DNA from: Bacillota bacterium
GTDB lineage: Bacteria > Bacillota > Clostridia > Acetivibrionales > JAEZXR01
Length of the DNA: 64,000 nt
Direction: 5' to 3'
Assembly (NCBI GenBank): GCA_023419605.1
Contig: JAEZXR010000064.1
Location: 10,351-74,350, forward strand
Shown: positions 17,702-27,338 of the stretch, in pieces
Position numbering within the stretch: position 1 is the stretch's first letter
How the letters are laid out: each line of letters starts with the position of its first letter
The notes under the pieces: model-generated
Database searches by the model: none
What the model was told of the DNA's origin: nothing
What the model saw: only the letters and a program-made list of their open reading frames with translations
Program-made: the position numbers and the translations under genes

Positions 17702-19303
17702 ATGAAAAAAGTTTCAGTTCGAATTTCATGCCTGATCGTAACAGTAATGCTGCTATGCAGTGCAATGGCAGGCTGCGGATCGACGGCTAAGCAAACCGGA
17801 GGAGATACCGCCAAAACCCCGGAGGCCACAACTGCAAATACGGCAGGTGATGCAAAAGACTTAAAACCGGTTGAACTTCAGCTCTACATGGTTGGCGATG
17901 CTCCAAAGGACCTGCAGGACGTAAGTGACAAACTTAACGAGCTTTCCAAAAAGGATCTGAACTGTACCGTTAAGTTCAATTACACATCATGGACGGATTT
18001 TTCACAAAAATATAACCTGCTGATATCGACAGGACAACCGATCGATTTGATCTACACGGCTGCATGGTTGGACTACAGCAAGCTGGCAAAGAAGGGGGCC
18101 TTCAAAGTATTGGACGAGCTTCTTCCCAGGTATGCGCCGGAGCTCTACAAATTTGTACCTGAAAACTATTGGAATCAGGTAAAAGTGGACGGCAAAATCT
18201 ATACCGTTCCAGGTACCTGGAAGGAATATGTAACGGACGGCTTCCAGTACAGAAAGGATTTACAGGAGAAATTCGGGCTTCCTGAACCCAATACCCTTGA
18301 AAATGTTGAAAAATATTTGGAAGGTGTGAAAAAGAATCTCCCCGGCCAGATTATAACGATGGAATATCCCCAGCCAGGGCCCGGTTCATGGTCTTTCAGC
18401 GCGCTTGAGATTCTCTCCATGAAGTACAAATGGGTGAATTTCGGAACGCCCTATGGCCTGGTTGCCGACTATGACGATCCTTCCAATCTGAAAGTATATT
18501 GGGGTTCGCCGGAGTTCATCGAAGACATGAAGATGTTCAAGCGGTGGGCAGACAAAGGCTTCTGGTCAAGGAGTGCTCTTTCTACCAAGGCGGATATGAC
18601 GGCGTTTGATACAGGCAAGGTGGTTGCTGTAATACAGGGACAAAACCCCAGTAAGTTTTCTGCCTCGGTGACCAAGCTGGAAACTTCCATGCCAGGTACG
18701 AAAGTAGGATACATCCCTTATCCGGCGGTGAACGGAATTGCGCAGGCCGCCCATGCCACGCAGAACGGGTATGCCATCCCCAGTTCGGCACAGAATCCGG
18801 AGAGGGCTTTGATGTTCTACCAGAAGCTTGTACTGGACAAAACCTATAACCAGCTTTCGGAATACGGGATTAAAGACAAACATTATACGGAAAAGGATGG
18901 CTACTATGAACCCGTCGGTGACCCGACAACCAGCGGCTTTGCAAGAGAGGGCATGAATGGCTGGGCATGGAGGAATACGGGCTATATGCTTTATCCAAAG
19001 AGCTATGATACGGTAAAGACCATCTTTGCCGATCTGGATAAGATCGCGGAAAAAACGAAATTCAAGGGCACCAACATCTTCGATGGCTTTGGTGAAGATT
19101 ATACCTCTTATCAGAGTGAACGTGCAGCCCTGGGGACCGTACTGACCCAGTATCTGGCTCCTTTGGAGGCCGGTTTGGTTCCTGATGTGGAGGCAGCCAC
19201 AAAGACATTTATGGAAAAGGCAAAAGCCTCCGGTTTGGAAAAAATCCAGGCGGAATACATCAAGCAATGGAAAGCCTACTGCAATACCTACAATTACAAG
19301 TAA
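17702..19303 (+). CDS. Extracellular sugar-binding lipoprotein, second system
   Basis: 533 residues. The signal peptide ends in a lipobox, LLCSAMAGCGS, with Cys25 to be lipidated, followed by a Thr/Ala-rich linker and a large solute-binding domain. The aromatic-rich C-terminal region is usual for oligosaccharide binders. The ATG follows GGAGGATTCCCT. It is the receptor for the permeases at 15763 and 16752. The secreted GH5 enzyme downstream suggests glucan-derived oligosaccharides as ligands, by inference only. Confidence 0.92.
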   Translation: MKKVSVRISCLIVTVMLLCSAMAGCGSTAKQTGGDTAKTPEATTANTAGDAKDLKPVELQLYMVGDAPKDLQDVSDKLNELSKKDLNCTVKFNYTSWTDFSQKYNLLISTGQPIDLIYTAAWLDYSKLAKKGAFKVLDELLPRYAPELYKFVPENYWNQVKVDGKIYTVPGTWKEYVTDGFQYRKDLQEKFGLPEPNTLENVEKYLEGVKKNLPGQIITMEYPQPGPGSWSFSALEILSMKYKWVNFGTPYGLVADYDDPSNLKVYWGSPEFIEDMKMFKRWADKGFWSRSALSTKADMTAFDTGKVVAVIQGQNPSKFSASVTKLETSMPGTKVGYIPYPAVNGIAQAAHATQNGYAIPSSAQNPERALMFYQKLVLDKTYNQLSEYGIKDKHYTEKDGYYEPVGDPTTSGFAREGMNGWAWRNTGYMLYPKSYDTVKTIFADLDKIAEKTKFKGTNIFDGFGEDYTSYQSERAALGTVLTQYLAPLEAGLVPDVEAATKTFMEKAKASGLEKIQAEYIKQWKAYCNTYNYK

Positions 19304-19323
19304 TATTTTGCTGAGGACAGATC

Positions 19324-19352
19324 ATAAGAGAGCTGCATCACAGCTCTCTTTA
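19324..19352 (+). terminator. Terminator after the second binding-protein gene
   Basis: AGAGAGCTG and CAGCTCTCT form a 9-bp stem with a 5-base loop followed by a short T-rich tail. The GH5 gene 184 bases downstream is therefore probably expressed separately or by read-through. The spacer also holds a ribosome-site-like GGGAGGTGATG near 19456 with a five-codon frame. Confidence 0.7.
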
Positions 19353-19535
19353 TACCTAAATACAATCCGATGGGTAACTGCTGATTGGAGCCTCGTACAG
19401 ACAACGGTTCCGGGGCTTTAGGATGCACGGGTCCGTTGGGTTTGTATAGATGACAGGGAGGTGATGCCTTTGAGGGTGTTTAACTGACACAGGCTTCTTT
19501 AATTTAATTTTTAAAAAAGATGGAGGTCGAAGATT

Positions 19536-21179
19536 ATGTTAAAAGGTAAAAAAGCCATATCCCTATTTATTATTTTTGCAATCATGATGGGAGTAATGTT
19601 TTCTATGCCCATAACATCGAACGCTGCAATGAGTTCAACGGATTTTTTAAAAACAAGCGGTACGCTAATAAAGAACAACTCCGGAACCGGGTCCGTAGTC
19701 AATCTTCGCGGTACAAATCTCGGAGGCTGGCTGTTGCAGGAGCCCTGGATGTCCCCTTGCTCGGTTGTGGATGAATGGACGCTTCGTGAAACCCTGACCA
19801 GCCGCTTTGGGGAAGCAACCAAGGAAAGCCTGATTAAAGGGTACCAGGATGCCTGGCTGCAGGCAAGCGACCTGGATAATATCAAGAATATGGGGATGAA
19901 TTTTGTACGTGTTCCCATATTATATCTTGAGTTGATGGACAAATATGGAAACTGGAAGTCCAATGCCTGGACAAAGCTTGACTGGCTGGTCAGTGAATGC
20001 TCTGCCAGAGGGATTTACGTATTATTGGACCTTCACGGAACCTTCGGCGGACAGAATACCTTTGACAATTGCGGACAGGCAAATTCAGATCCCCAGCTGT
20101 GGAAGAATACGCAGTACCAGGACCGCACGGTTGCATTGTGGCAGGGCATTGCCACCCATTTTAAGGGGAATCCGGCGGTTGCAGGCTATGATTTGTTAAA
20201 TGAGCCTGACAGGGTAGGAAAGGACCAGTTGAATGCTTTCTACAACAGGCTTTACCAGGCAATTCGTCAAATCGATCCGGATCATATCATTTTTATGGAA
20301 GCCGCCTGGGACTGGAACCAGCTTTACGCACCTTCCGTATATGGCTGGCAGAACGTTGTTTATGAGCTGCATTACTATGCTATGTCCGGAAGCCAGGCCA
20401 GTGACTGGAATGCACAAAATAATCTGATTAACAGTGCACTTCAGGGAATACGCGACCATCAAAACATGTGGAATGTCCCTGTAAATGCCGGAGAATTCTG
20501 CGTATTTGATTTTATGGACCTTTGGGCAAAATTCTTAAGCGGTTTGAATTCGCTCAATGTTTCCTGGACCAATTGGACCTACAAAGTCTCCTCCAATTAT
20601 GGCAACTGGGGGTATTTCAATAATAATACGAATCCCGTTCCCAACATTAATTCCGACAGTGCTACGACCATTGCCTCCAAGTGGTCCAAATTCAACACGG
20701 CTAATTTCAAGGCCAATACAGCCTTCCAGGACCTGGTGAAGCAGTATACCACCGGAGGGGGAACGAATCCGCCGCAGGGGACTTGGTCCAGCCTGAAAGC
20801 AGGAGCAAACGGCAGTTATATAAGCGCAGATAATTATGGAAATGATCCATTAGTCGCCAACAGAACGACCGTGAGTGACTGGGAAAAATTCCAGGTCATC
20901 AACAATTCGGATGGTACCATATCTCTTCTTTCAAAGGCAAACAACAAATATGTTTGCGCTGACCTCAACCAGAGCGCGAAGCTGATTGCCAGGAGTACGA
21001 CGATCGACGCCTGGGAAAAATTTAAAAAAGTCACCCAGGCAGATGGAACAGTAGCTCTCCAGGCCATGGCAAACAACCAGTATGTTTGCACGGACCTGAA
21101 TCAGGGAGCTGTATTGTATGCAAACAGGGCTTCCGTAGGGGGTGCATGGGAAGTCTTTACAATTACGGCTGCACCATAA
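19536..21179 (+). CDS. Secreted GH5 glucanase with C-terminal fascin-like (beta-trefoil) module
   Basis: 547 residues. A signal peptide covers about 1-31 (TSNA-AMSS). The GH5 barrel (about 50-390) has RGTNLGGWLLQEPW near the start, a block resembling exo-beta-1,3-glucanase subgroups. The acid/base is Glu223 in YDLLNEPD and the nucleophile is Glu320 in VNAGEFCVF. After a Gly/Thr linker (TTGGGTNPPQG) there is a C-terminal domain with repeats of W(E/S)KFQV-type and NNKYVCADLNQ-type segments, as in fascin-like sugar-binding modules. It is expected outside the cell, cutting a beta-glucan whose fragments the adjacent importer takes up. Exact linkage specificity is not determinable. Confidence 0.88.
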   Translation: MLKGKKAISLFIIFAIMMGVMFSMPITSNAAMSSTDFLKTSGTLIKNNSGTGSVVNLRGTNLGGWLLQEPWMSPCSVVDEWTLRETLTSRFGEATKESLIKGYQDAWLQASDLDNIKNMGMNFVRVPILYLELMDKYGNWKSNAWTKLDWLVSECSARGIYVLLDLHGTFGGQNTFDNCGQANSDPQLWKNTQYQDRTVALWQGIATHFKGNPAVAGYDLLNEPDRVGKDQLNAFYNRLYQAIRQIDPDHIIFMEAAWDWNQLYAPSVYGWQNVVYELHYYAMSGSQASDWNAQNNLINSALQGIRDHQNMWNVPVNAGEFCVFDFMDLWAKFLSGLNSLNVSWTNWTYKVSSNYGNWGYFNNNTNPVPNINSDSATTIASKWSKFNTANFKANTAFQDLVKQYTTGGGTNPPQGTWSSLKAGANGSYISADNYGNDPLVANRTTVSDWEKFQVINNSDGTISLLSKANNKYVCADLNQSAKLIARSTTIDAWEKFKKVTQADGTVALQAMANNQYVCTDLNQGAVLYANRASVGGAWEVFTITAAP

Positions 21180-21313
21180 TGAACCGTCAATAAAGCACAA
21201 TCAAAAAACAGGCGGGTAAAGGGTGGCGTAATAGAGGGGTTTAGGAAATCAAGTAAATTCAGAACTGTCGGCAATGGCTGAGAGTTTATATTGTAAAACC
21301 ACCTTAAAAGTAC

Positions 21314-21354
21314 AAAGCCACGAATAACATGGTCATGTTATTCGTGGCTTTTGC
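21314..21354 (+). terminator. Strong terminator between convergent genes
   Basis: AAAGCCACGAATAACATG pairs with its complement as a near-perfect 17-bp stem with almost no loop. Flanking A and T runs allow it to work for both the GH5 and the FtsX-family transcripts. Confidence 0.85.
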
Positions 21355-21461
21355 CATATAATCGAGATTAGGCGAATATATTCCTGAACCAACAATATTG
21401 AAAGATCGGCAATCATTTGATTGGATTAGTGACCCTTCATTTCGCTGGGCTGCTTTGGTTA

Positions 21462-23870
21462 TTACAGTGCTCCTGTAACCTCCGAAATACTCTGCTCCTT
21501 AATGCGCTTTAACGGGCTGATAACGGAAACAACTGTCACTAGCAATATAAGGATTAGGACCAAACCGATGGACACAGAAGGAAACTTCCATGTGATATGG
21601 AGCTTTGATAGCAGGTTTGCAATGAGCGCCTTTTGCAACGCTACCCCCAAAATACATCCGGCGATACATCCTGTCAGGCTGTATGTTGCAGCTTCAACCA
21701 AAACCATTTTATCAAGCTGCGCACCGGACATGCCTACTGCCCGCATGACACCTAAATACCGGGTTTTAGACGCAACACTGGTATTCATGGTATTGATGAT
21801 ATTCAAAATGCTTATCAAAGCAATTACCGCCACGAAGCCGTATATAAATACTGCCATGGTGAAAAAAGCTTGGTCAATCTCAGCGTTCTTCTGACGTGCA
21901 TCATAGAACGAGATAGAACGATCCAACATGCCTTTTATTTCATTTACCGGCTGCTCCTGGTTTCTTTTATTAAGCTGTATATCGAGTATCTTGTAGGTTG
22001 AGTCTCCGGTCAACTCGGTAAACAGCTTTTCCGTAGTGATAAACGTTGCCAGGTTCAGATTGGAATCACTGAAAGGCACCGAACGCAATATCCCCATAAC
22101 TTTTAATTCTTTTGTTCCTGTAGGAGTTTTTATATAAACCGTATCTCCCAATTGCAGATTTGCAGTTTCTGACGTAGCATTTTTTCTCAAGTTTACTGCA
22201 ACAGCTATAATTCCGTTTTGCGCGTTCATTTTATCTTCGGAAAGTTCTCCTTCAATCAAGTCCGCCTTTGCCCAGTTCAGTTGGTTTTTGTCATAGGAGA
22301 TAAGCCAGGAGCTTTCAGGAGGAACGAAAAGGCCGTTTTCTTTTACTTCAATGCCTCCCATCTGTTCCTTATAGCCATCGTTTAGCCTCGTCGCATCAAA
22401 GGTAGCCTCAACATAGCCAAACATTCTCCCGTACACTTTCTTAACTCCAGCTATATCCGACAGTCTTATATACAGGTCGCTACCTAAGCCTTGTTCCGAT
22501 GTTAGAGAAATATCAGGGGTGTAGGGCTTGGTAGTCTTCATTGACGAATGCATAAAATCGACGAACACCTGAAAGCCTAAAAACATGATGATGCTGATGG
22601 CAATGGAACACGACATGAGGAAAAGCGTTTTCTTTTTCACAACGGCATTGTTAATACCCATTGCGATTTCCGCATGAAACACTTTGGTCAGCAATCCCTG
22701 TTTCTGCCTTTTAGGGATTTTTATATCGTTGCTTCCCGTTAACGCGTTGACAGGGGATACTCTTGCAGCTTTCTTTGCAGGCAGGAATGAGGCAATAAAC
22801 ACAGTCAGGAATCCGATCAAAATGCCTGCGCCCATTCCTCCCACGCTGATTTTAAACAGAGGCATATCTCCGAAAAGATTGCTGTTGTAAAATTTGAGTA
22901 TTGCGGAACACAGAAAAGTCATAAGCATACCTGCAAGCACTCCGATGGGAATTGCCCTCAAAGTGATGTGCAGCCCCTCTCTTTTAACCAGCTTTCTGAT
23001 TTGCGGCTGCGATGCGCCGATACACCTTAAAAGCCCGAACTGCCGTACTCTTTCCATCACCGAAATGTTAAAGGTATTGTAGATCATCATCACACCGGCA
23101 ATAAGGACGATGCAGAACAAAATTGCACCTGTAGCATACAGCTCAGTGGCAGCATTACTTGTGCTTTGTCCGATTACTGCAAGCAGACGTGTATTGCGCC
23201 CGATTCTGTCATCAGCCAGCTTCAGGCTGCTTTTTATTCCTTCTTCCGCTTTCTGGATATTGACTCTATTTTTAAATTCAATCAAATAAAAGCTTGATTT
23301 TTCAGCATTTACTTTATTAGCACCGGCAATGGATAGAAGTACTCCCGGTTCGCCCGATGCCTTCGTACTGCCAAAATCCTTGAAAATTCCACTGATTACA
23401 TATTCCTTCTCCATACTATCCGTAAAAGTAGTTTTTACCGTATCGCCGACTTTTAGCTGAAAGCTTTCAGCTGCCCACCCTTCCAGCATCATTTCATTTT
23501 CCGCTATAGGATATTTGCCTTCCAAAACGGTGATACTCATGTTTGGAGCGAATTTTTCATCCAGTGCGTCCAAGCTGCATGCTTTCCCGTTTAAGCTTCC
23601 ATTTTTGAAGGATACCCATGTTCCGGAGTTTTTAACATCGATGCGACCTGCGATTACCTGCTTTTCTTCTTCAGTTGCATTCTTTACTAAAAGATGATAA
23701 TTGCCGAAATCATGAATCACCTGAATTTTTTCATATTGCAGGAAAAGATCCAGCATGGAGAAGATACCCGTTACGAGTGCGACGGCAATGGCAACGCTGA
23801 TGATGACCAGTCTTGATTTCTTTTTATGCGCCGCTAGATATTTAGGAACAAGGGAGAGATAACTGGTCAC
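21462..23870 (-). CDS. ABC transporter permease of the FtsX/MacB type
   Basis: 802 residues with two FtsX repeats. One N-terminal helix (about 18-40) is followed by a large extracytoplasmic domain of about 200 residues. Helices then lie near 255-380, with another helix near 420 and a second external domain, and three final helices (FIYGFVAVIALISILNIINT; SLTGCIAGCILGVALQKALI; VLILILLVTVVSVI). The protein lacks catalytic motifs. The start overlaps the ATPase stop by 4 bases, so the two are translationally coupled. In such four-gene operons the transporter commonly exports or senses antimicrobial peptides. That role is inferred from family. Confidence 0.9.
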   Translation of the reverse strand: MTSYLSLVPKYLAAHKKKSRLVIISVAIAVALVTGIFSMLDLFLQYEKIQVIHDFGNYHLLVKNATEEEKQVIAGRIDVKNSGTWVSFKNGSLNGKACSLDALDEKFAPNMSITVLEGKYPIAENEMMLEGWAAESFQLKVGDTVKTTFTDSMEKEYVISGIFKDFGSTKASGEPGVLLSIAGANKVNAEKSSFYLIEFKNRVNIQKAEEGIKSSLKLADDRIGRNTRLLAVIGQSTSNAATELYATGAILFCIVLIAGVMMIYNTFNISVMERVRQFGLLRCIGASQPQIRKLVKREGLHITLRAIPIGVLAGMLMTFLCSAILKFYNSNLFGDMPLFKISVGGMGAGILIGFLTVFIASFLPAKKAARVSPVNALTGSNDIKIPKRQKQGLLTKVFHAEIAMGINNAVVKKKTLFLMSCSIAISIIMFLGFQVFVDFMHSSMKTTKPYTPDISLTSEQGLGSDLYIRLSDIAGVKKVYGRMFGYVEATFDATRLNDGYKEQMGGIEVKENGLFVPPESSWLISYDKNQLNWAKADLIEGELSEDKMNAQNGIIAVAVNLRKNATSETANLQLGDTVYIKTPTGTKELKVMGILRSVPFSDSNLNLATFITTEKLFTELTGDSTYKILDIQLNKRNQEQPVNEIKGMLDRSISFYDARQKNAEIDQAFFTMAVFIYGFVAVIALISILNIINTMNTSVASKTRYLGVMRAVGMSGAQLDKMVLVEAATYSLTGCIAGCILGVALQKALIANLLSKLHITWKFPSVSIGLVLILILLVTVVSVISPLKRIKEQSISEVTGAL

Positions 23871-24550
23871 TTTTCCGCACCTCCCAACTCGGTTACTATA
23901 CCATCCTCTACGTTTAACACGCGATCTGCAAAGGATGCAAAGGTTTGATTGTGTGTGATCATAATGAGTGTCTGATGGTACCTGTCGACAGACAGCTTCA
24001 TCAGGTTCATGACGTCCCGGCTGTTTTTGGTATCCAGGTTTCCGGTGGGCTCATCCGCCAGAATCATGGCAGGCTTGGTCGCAAGCGCCCGTCCGATGGC
24101 CACACGCTGCTGCTGGCCGCCTGAGAGCTGGTTTGGCAGGTGGTGCTTTCTCTCCGAAAGCCCCAATATATTCAGCAGTTCATCGATATACTGCTTGTCA
24201 GGCTTTCTATAATCTAAAAGCAGCGGCAATAGAATATTTTCCTCAACATTGAGTTCCGGGACCAGATTATATGCCTGAAAGATAAAGCCGATATTCCGCC
24301 TGCGAAAGACCGACAGCTCCTTTTCCTTCATGGTGAAAATATCCTTGCCGTCCAAAAACACCTTGCCGGAGGTCGGTGTGTCCAATGCCCCAAGCAGATT
24401 GAGCAGCGTACTTTTCCCAGAGCCGGAGGGCCCCACGACGGAGACAAACTCGCCTTTTGAAACGGAAAAGGACACATGCTTTAAAGCATCTACCTTCGTT
24501 TCACCTTTTCCATATGTTTTACATAAGTTTTTTGTTGTTAAAATATCCAA
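23867..24550 (-). CDS. ABC transporter ATP-binding protein (MacB/LolD type)
   Basis: About 227 residues. Walker A is GPSGSGKSTLLNLLG, the Q-loop FIFQAYNLVPELN, the signature LSGGQQQRVAIGRALATKP, Walker B MILADEPTGNLD, and the H-loop histidine is in IMITHN. A TTG at 24550 is preferred, since GAGGTG stands 6 bases before it. An upstream in-frame GTG at 24559 has no spacing for a ribosome site. It energises the FtsX-type permease with which it overlaps. Confidence 0.94.
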   Translation of the reverse strand: MDILTTKNLCKTYGKGETKVDALKHVSFSVSKGEFVSVVGPSGSGKSTLLNLLGALDTPTSGKVFLDGKDIFTMKEKELSVFRRRNIGFIFQAYNLVPELNVEENILLPLLLDYRKPDKQYIDELLNILGLSERKHHLPNQLSGGQQQRVAIGRALATKPAMILADEPTGNLDTKNSRDVMNLMKLSVDRYHQTLIMITHNQTFASFADRVLNVEDGIVTELGGAEK

Positions 24551-24619
24551 CAGTAACACCTCACTTGTTATTTTAATGAGATGATAACACGCTCACCTTA
24601 CTCTCAGGTGAATTGAAGC

Positions 24620-25864
24620 TTACAGATTCGTAAGCTTCGGGAAAGCCAGATGAAAGGCAGTTCCTTTCCCGAATTCGCTCTCAACCGTGATGGAGCCGCC
24701 ATGCTTTTCAATAATGGCTTTTGAAAGAGTAAGCCCAATGCCGATGCCTTGTTTATCTTTTGAAAAACGGCTCCTGTAAAACCGCTTGAAAACATGATGG
24801 ATATCCTCGGGATGGATCCCCGTTCCATTATCCTTTATCGTAATTTCGGTTACAACAGGTGTTTCATGGCATAGGATCTCAATCTTATCCTTGGATTCCG
24901 TATGATCCAATGCGTTTTTAATGAGGTTGCTGACCGCTTCCAGCATCCATTCTTCGTCAAATAATAAAGTAATGTGCTCATCACAGCCCAGGCGGATAAA
25001 TTTATTTTCCAATTCAGCCCGGGTACGGAAGCCTTTTATGGATTCTTCAAGAAATTCCTTCAAATTGTGAGTGCTTTTCTCCAGTTCAATTGAGCCTGCG
25101 TCCAGTTTTGCCAGCTTTAGCAGATTCTGAATCAGGTTTTCCATCCGGTTCAGCTCGCGTTCACTTTTCACTGTAAAGTTATCTACTACGTCACTTCCGG
25201 TTTCTTCATCCTGAATAATCTCATTGTACATTTGCAATGCAGCAAGAGGTGTCTTCAATTGATGGGATATGTCTGAAATCGTATCCCTTAGAAACTCCCC
25301 GCTCTGTTTTTCCCTTATGATATGGGAGGTTAGGGAGGTTGCCATCCCATTGACGGAAGTAAAAAGCTTCGATAAACTGCCTTCCTCATGATCGTCTAAA
25401 CGTACGTGAACATTCCCGTCCATAAAGTCCCGGATATCTGCATTTGCTTTTTCAATCCTTTTATCCTGCCATAACATAAAAGACAATAGGGCTGCAAGAA
25501 TCACCATGGAAAAAACAACAGACAGCGCAAACATTATCAGTGCGTATTTTCCATGAAAACGCTCCACTTCGGGAATCAGACTGCTTTGGATGCTGCTGCT
25601 ATATCCTGCGGCTTGCAGCAGTTCCTGTCCTGTTTCTACATCATTCCTTGCCTTTTCTGAAGTAAAAGCACGTACTATCTGCGGTTTATCCAATTTGTTT
25701 CCGACTAAATATCCCGCAACCCCATAATCATGCATGATCATGTTCTGCTTATAATCGTCTGTCATGAACTTTACAGCGATTTGTCCCAGTACTATAAAAA
25801 CCAGAAGAACCGCTGCAATAACAACAAATAGCGATTTTACTTCTTTGTTCGCGAAAATCCTCAT
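24620..25864 (-). CDS. Sensor histidine kinase (OmpR-pair type)
   Basis: 414 residues. Two helices (about 13-31 and 115-137) frame an 80-residue external loop, followed by a short HAMP-like linker. The H-box is ISDISHQLKTPLAALQMYN, with N-box, G1 (IKDNGTGIHPEDI) and G2 (GIGIGLTLSKAIIEKHGG) motifs. The gene is 10 bases downstream of the response-regulator gene. It is expected to phosphorylate that regulator in response to envelope stress or peptides handled by the neighbouring ABC transporter. Confidence 0.93.
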   Translation of the reverse strand: MRIFANKEVKSLFVVIAAVLLVFIVLGQIAVKFMTDDYKQNMIMHDYGVAGYLVGNKLDKPQIVRAFTSEKARNDVETGQELLQAAGYSSSIQSSLIPEVERFHGKYALIMFALSVVFSMVILAALLSFMLWQDKRIEKANADIRDFMDGNVHVRLDDHEEGSLSKLFTSVNGMATSLTSHIIREKQSGEFLRDTISDISHQLKTPLAALQMYNEIIQDEETGSDVVDNFTVKSERELNRMENLIQNLLKLAKLDAGSIELEKSTHNLKEFLEESIKGFRTRAELENKFIRLGCDEHITLLFDEEWMLEAVSNLIKNALDHTESKDKIEILCHETPVVTEITIKDNGTGIHPEDIHHVFKRFYRSRFSKDKQGIGIGLTLSKAIIEKHGGSITVESEFGKGTAFHLAFPKLTNL

Positions 25865-25874
25865 ATGCAGTCCC

Positions 25875-26561
25875 TCACTTTATGACGTTCCATTTATAAC
25901 CCAATCTCCGTACAGTCAGTAGAAATAAGGGACTCTCAGGACAGTCTTCAATTTTGCCTCTTAATCTGCGCACATATACGGACAGGGTATTATCATCGAT
26001 AAAGCTGCCATCACTGTCCCAAAGCTTGTCCAATAGTATTTCCCTTGTCAAGACGGTATTGGGATTCTGCATAAAAAGGCATAAAAGCCGGTATTCGGCG
26101 GTGGTAAGCTCAATCTCACGGTTATGTTTCAATACACGGCTTTCCAGCAGTTTGATGGTTATACCATTTGATTGCAGCTCGGTCTGTACAGTATCCGATA
26201 ATCTGGCGCGACGCAGTAAAGCATTAATCCTTGATATCAGTTCGTTTAATTTAAAGGGCTTGGTAATGTAGTCGTCCCCTCCGATATCAAGCCCCATGAC
26301 AATATTGACTTCTTCGTCCGAAGCAGTCAAAAAGATGATGGGCACAGCCGACGACTGTCGTACCTTTTTACATATTTTAAATCCACTGCCATCGGGTAAA
26401 GTCAGATCAAGAATCAGCAAATCATGCTTTTGATCCCGAATCATTGAAAAAGCGTCTTTCACCGTTCTGGCAATATCAACCTGAAAACCATTCTTTTGAA
26501 GCGAAAACTCCAGCCCGTCAATTAGGCTTAGATCATCTTCTACCAGAAGAATACGGTTCAT
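25875..26561 (-). CDS. OmpR-family response regulator
   Basis: About 228 residues. The receiver domain shows LLVEDDLSLIDGLE, phospho-acceptor Asp in LLILDLTLPDGSG, and the lysine in YITKPFKLNEL. A winged-helix domain (about 130-228) ends in VYVRRLRGKIED and TVRRLGYKW. The ATG at 26561 has GGAG eight bases upstream, and an in-frame GTG at 26570 is less likely. It is the first intact gene of the RR-HK-ATPase-permease operon and its likely regulator. Confidence 0.93.
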   Translation of the reverse strand: MNRILLVEDDLSLIDGLEFSLQKNGFQVDIARTVKDAFSMIRDQKHDLLILDLTLPDGSGFKICKKVRQSSAVPIIFLTASDEEVNIVMGLDIGGDDYITKPFKLNELISRINALLRRARLSDTVQTELQSNGITIKLLESRVLKHNREIELTTAEYRLLCLFMQNPNTVLTREILLDKLWDSDGSFIDDNTLSVYVRRLRGKIEDCPESPLFLLTVRRLGYKWNVIK

Positions 26562-26869
26562 TTTCTCCACTCCTTTTTTCCTCGCCTTTTCCGACCACCC
26601 GTAAAAGCTTCCTTCGTAATTTTGCCGTACTTAATCCATGCAAGCCGTTCCTTGCAGGTGCGTCCGGCGCTGTCAAGGGGCCTGTCACAGTATTCGGCGT
26701 TGATGCACCCGGTCAGGACAAAGTATTTGCCGCAGTTTTTCCAGACACGCAAACGCTGTTCCCGCTTTACGCATTCCCGGATAAAATAATCGACGATGTC
26801 GTATAGATTCTTCGGATATAAGGCTTCAGTATTTGAATCTATTATATATAGGCTCTGCCAGGAGATCAA
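26558..26869 (-). pseudogene. Truncated DUF6076-like zinc-finger protein
   Basis: A 103-residue frame contains VWKNCGKYFVLTGCINAEYC, resembling the (C)xxC...C zinc-knuckle region that closes DUF6076-type proteins. The first cysteine of the usual CKNC is a tryptophan here, and the several-hundred-residue N-terminal part is missing. It overlaps the start of the response-regulator gene by four bases. The missing zinc ligand and truncation point to a decaying gene, although a short functional product cannot be excluded. Confidence 0.5.
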
Positions 26870-27224
26870 GGATGAGTAACCATAACGATATGGAGTTTTA
26901 ATGGAATAAGATCACATTATGTGATTTTGACGGTATGTATCGGTAGGAATAAGGGACTGTTCTTCACTTCGCAAATCATTGACTGTAAGGTGAGGGACAG
27001 TCCTTCGTTTTTTGAAATTACAATACAAAAATGTAAAAAAAAACCGTTTACATGTCAAAAATATCCGAGAAAACAAAATTTGGTAATGCTATAATCAAAC
27101 AGTGATTTATTTCAATAACGCTTATAGGACGATACTGAAAATTCTATTTATTTCAAATATAAAAGGAAAGGAGGTAGAGTAAAGGATTCCGCAGCGTACG
27201 AACAAAAACTGAAGGAGGTAGAAT
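26870..27224 (+). other. Spacer with an inverted repeat upstream of a leader peptide
   Basis: AAGGGACTGT (about 26951-26960) can pair with ACAGTCCTT (about 26993-27001), followed by CGTTTTTTG, giving a terminator-like hairpin. A TATAAT box at about 27090, extended by TG, may be the promoter for the leader and lyase gene. A GGAAAGGAGGTAG motif at about 27167 is not followed by a recognisable gene. Confidence 0.35.
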
Positions 27225-27338
27225 ATGTTAAAAAGTTTGAGGAACAGGGGTTTCTTACTTCTTGTAAGCTGCCGGTCCGACATTTCTTGGAAAGCGTCAG
27301 GTTCCGAATTAGCCTTAGAGGGATGTAAATTCACATAG
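27225..27338 (+). CDS. Candidate 37-residue leader peptide
   Basis: An ATG with an excellent ribosome site (AAGGAGGTAGAAT) opens a 37-codon frame beginning MLKSLRNRGFLLLVSCRSD. It contains two cysteines, has a basic start and a short hydrophobic stretch, and matches no family I know. Its 3' end overlaps the 5' arm of a terminator-like hairpin, as in translation-coupled attenuators. It lies 220 bases upstream of a secreted lyase-like gene. It may be a regulatory leader rather than a functional peptide. Confidence 0.35.
   Translation: MLKSLRNRGFLLLVSCRSDISWKASGSELALEGCKFT

Noticed and set aside
18566..19267. 233-codon minus-strand frame
   Set aside because: It lies entirely inside the second binding-protein gene, with cysteine- and arginine-rich composition typical of an antisense shadow.
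19353..19535. Possible cyclic-di-GMP or other known riboswitch before the GH5 gene
   Set aside because: A short hairpin (AGCCTCG/CGGGGCT) is present, but I could not match the conserved GEMM core or any other class.
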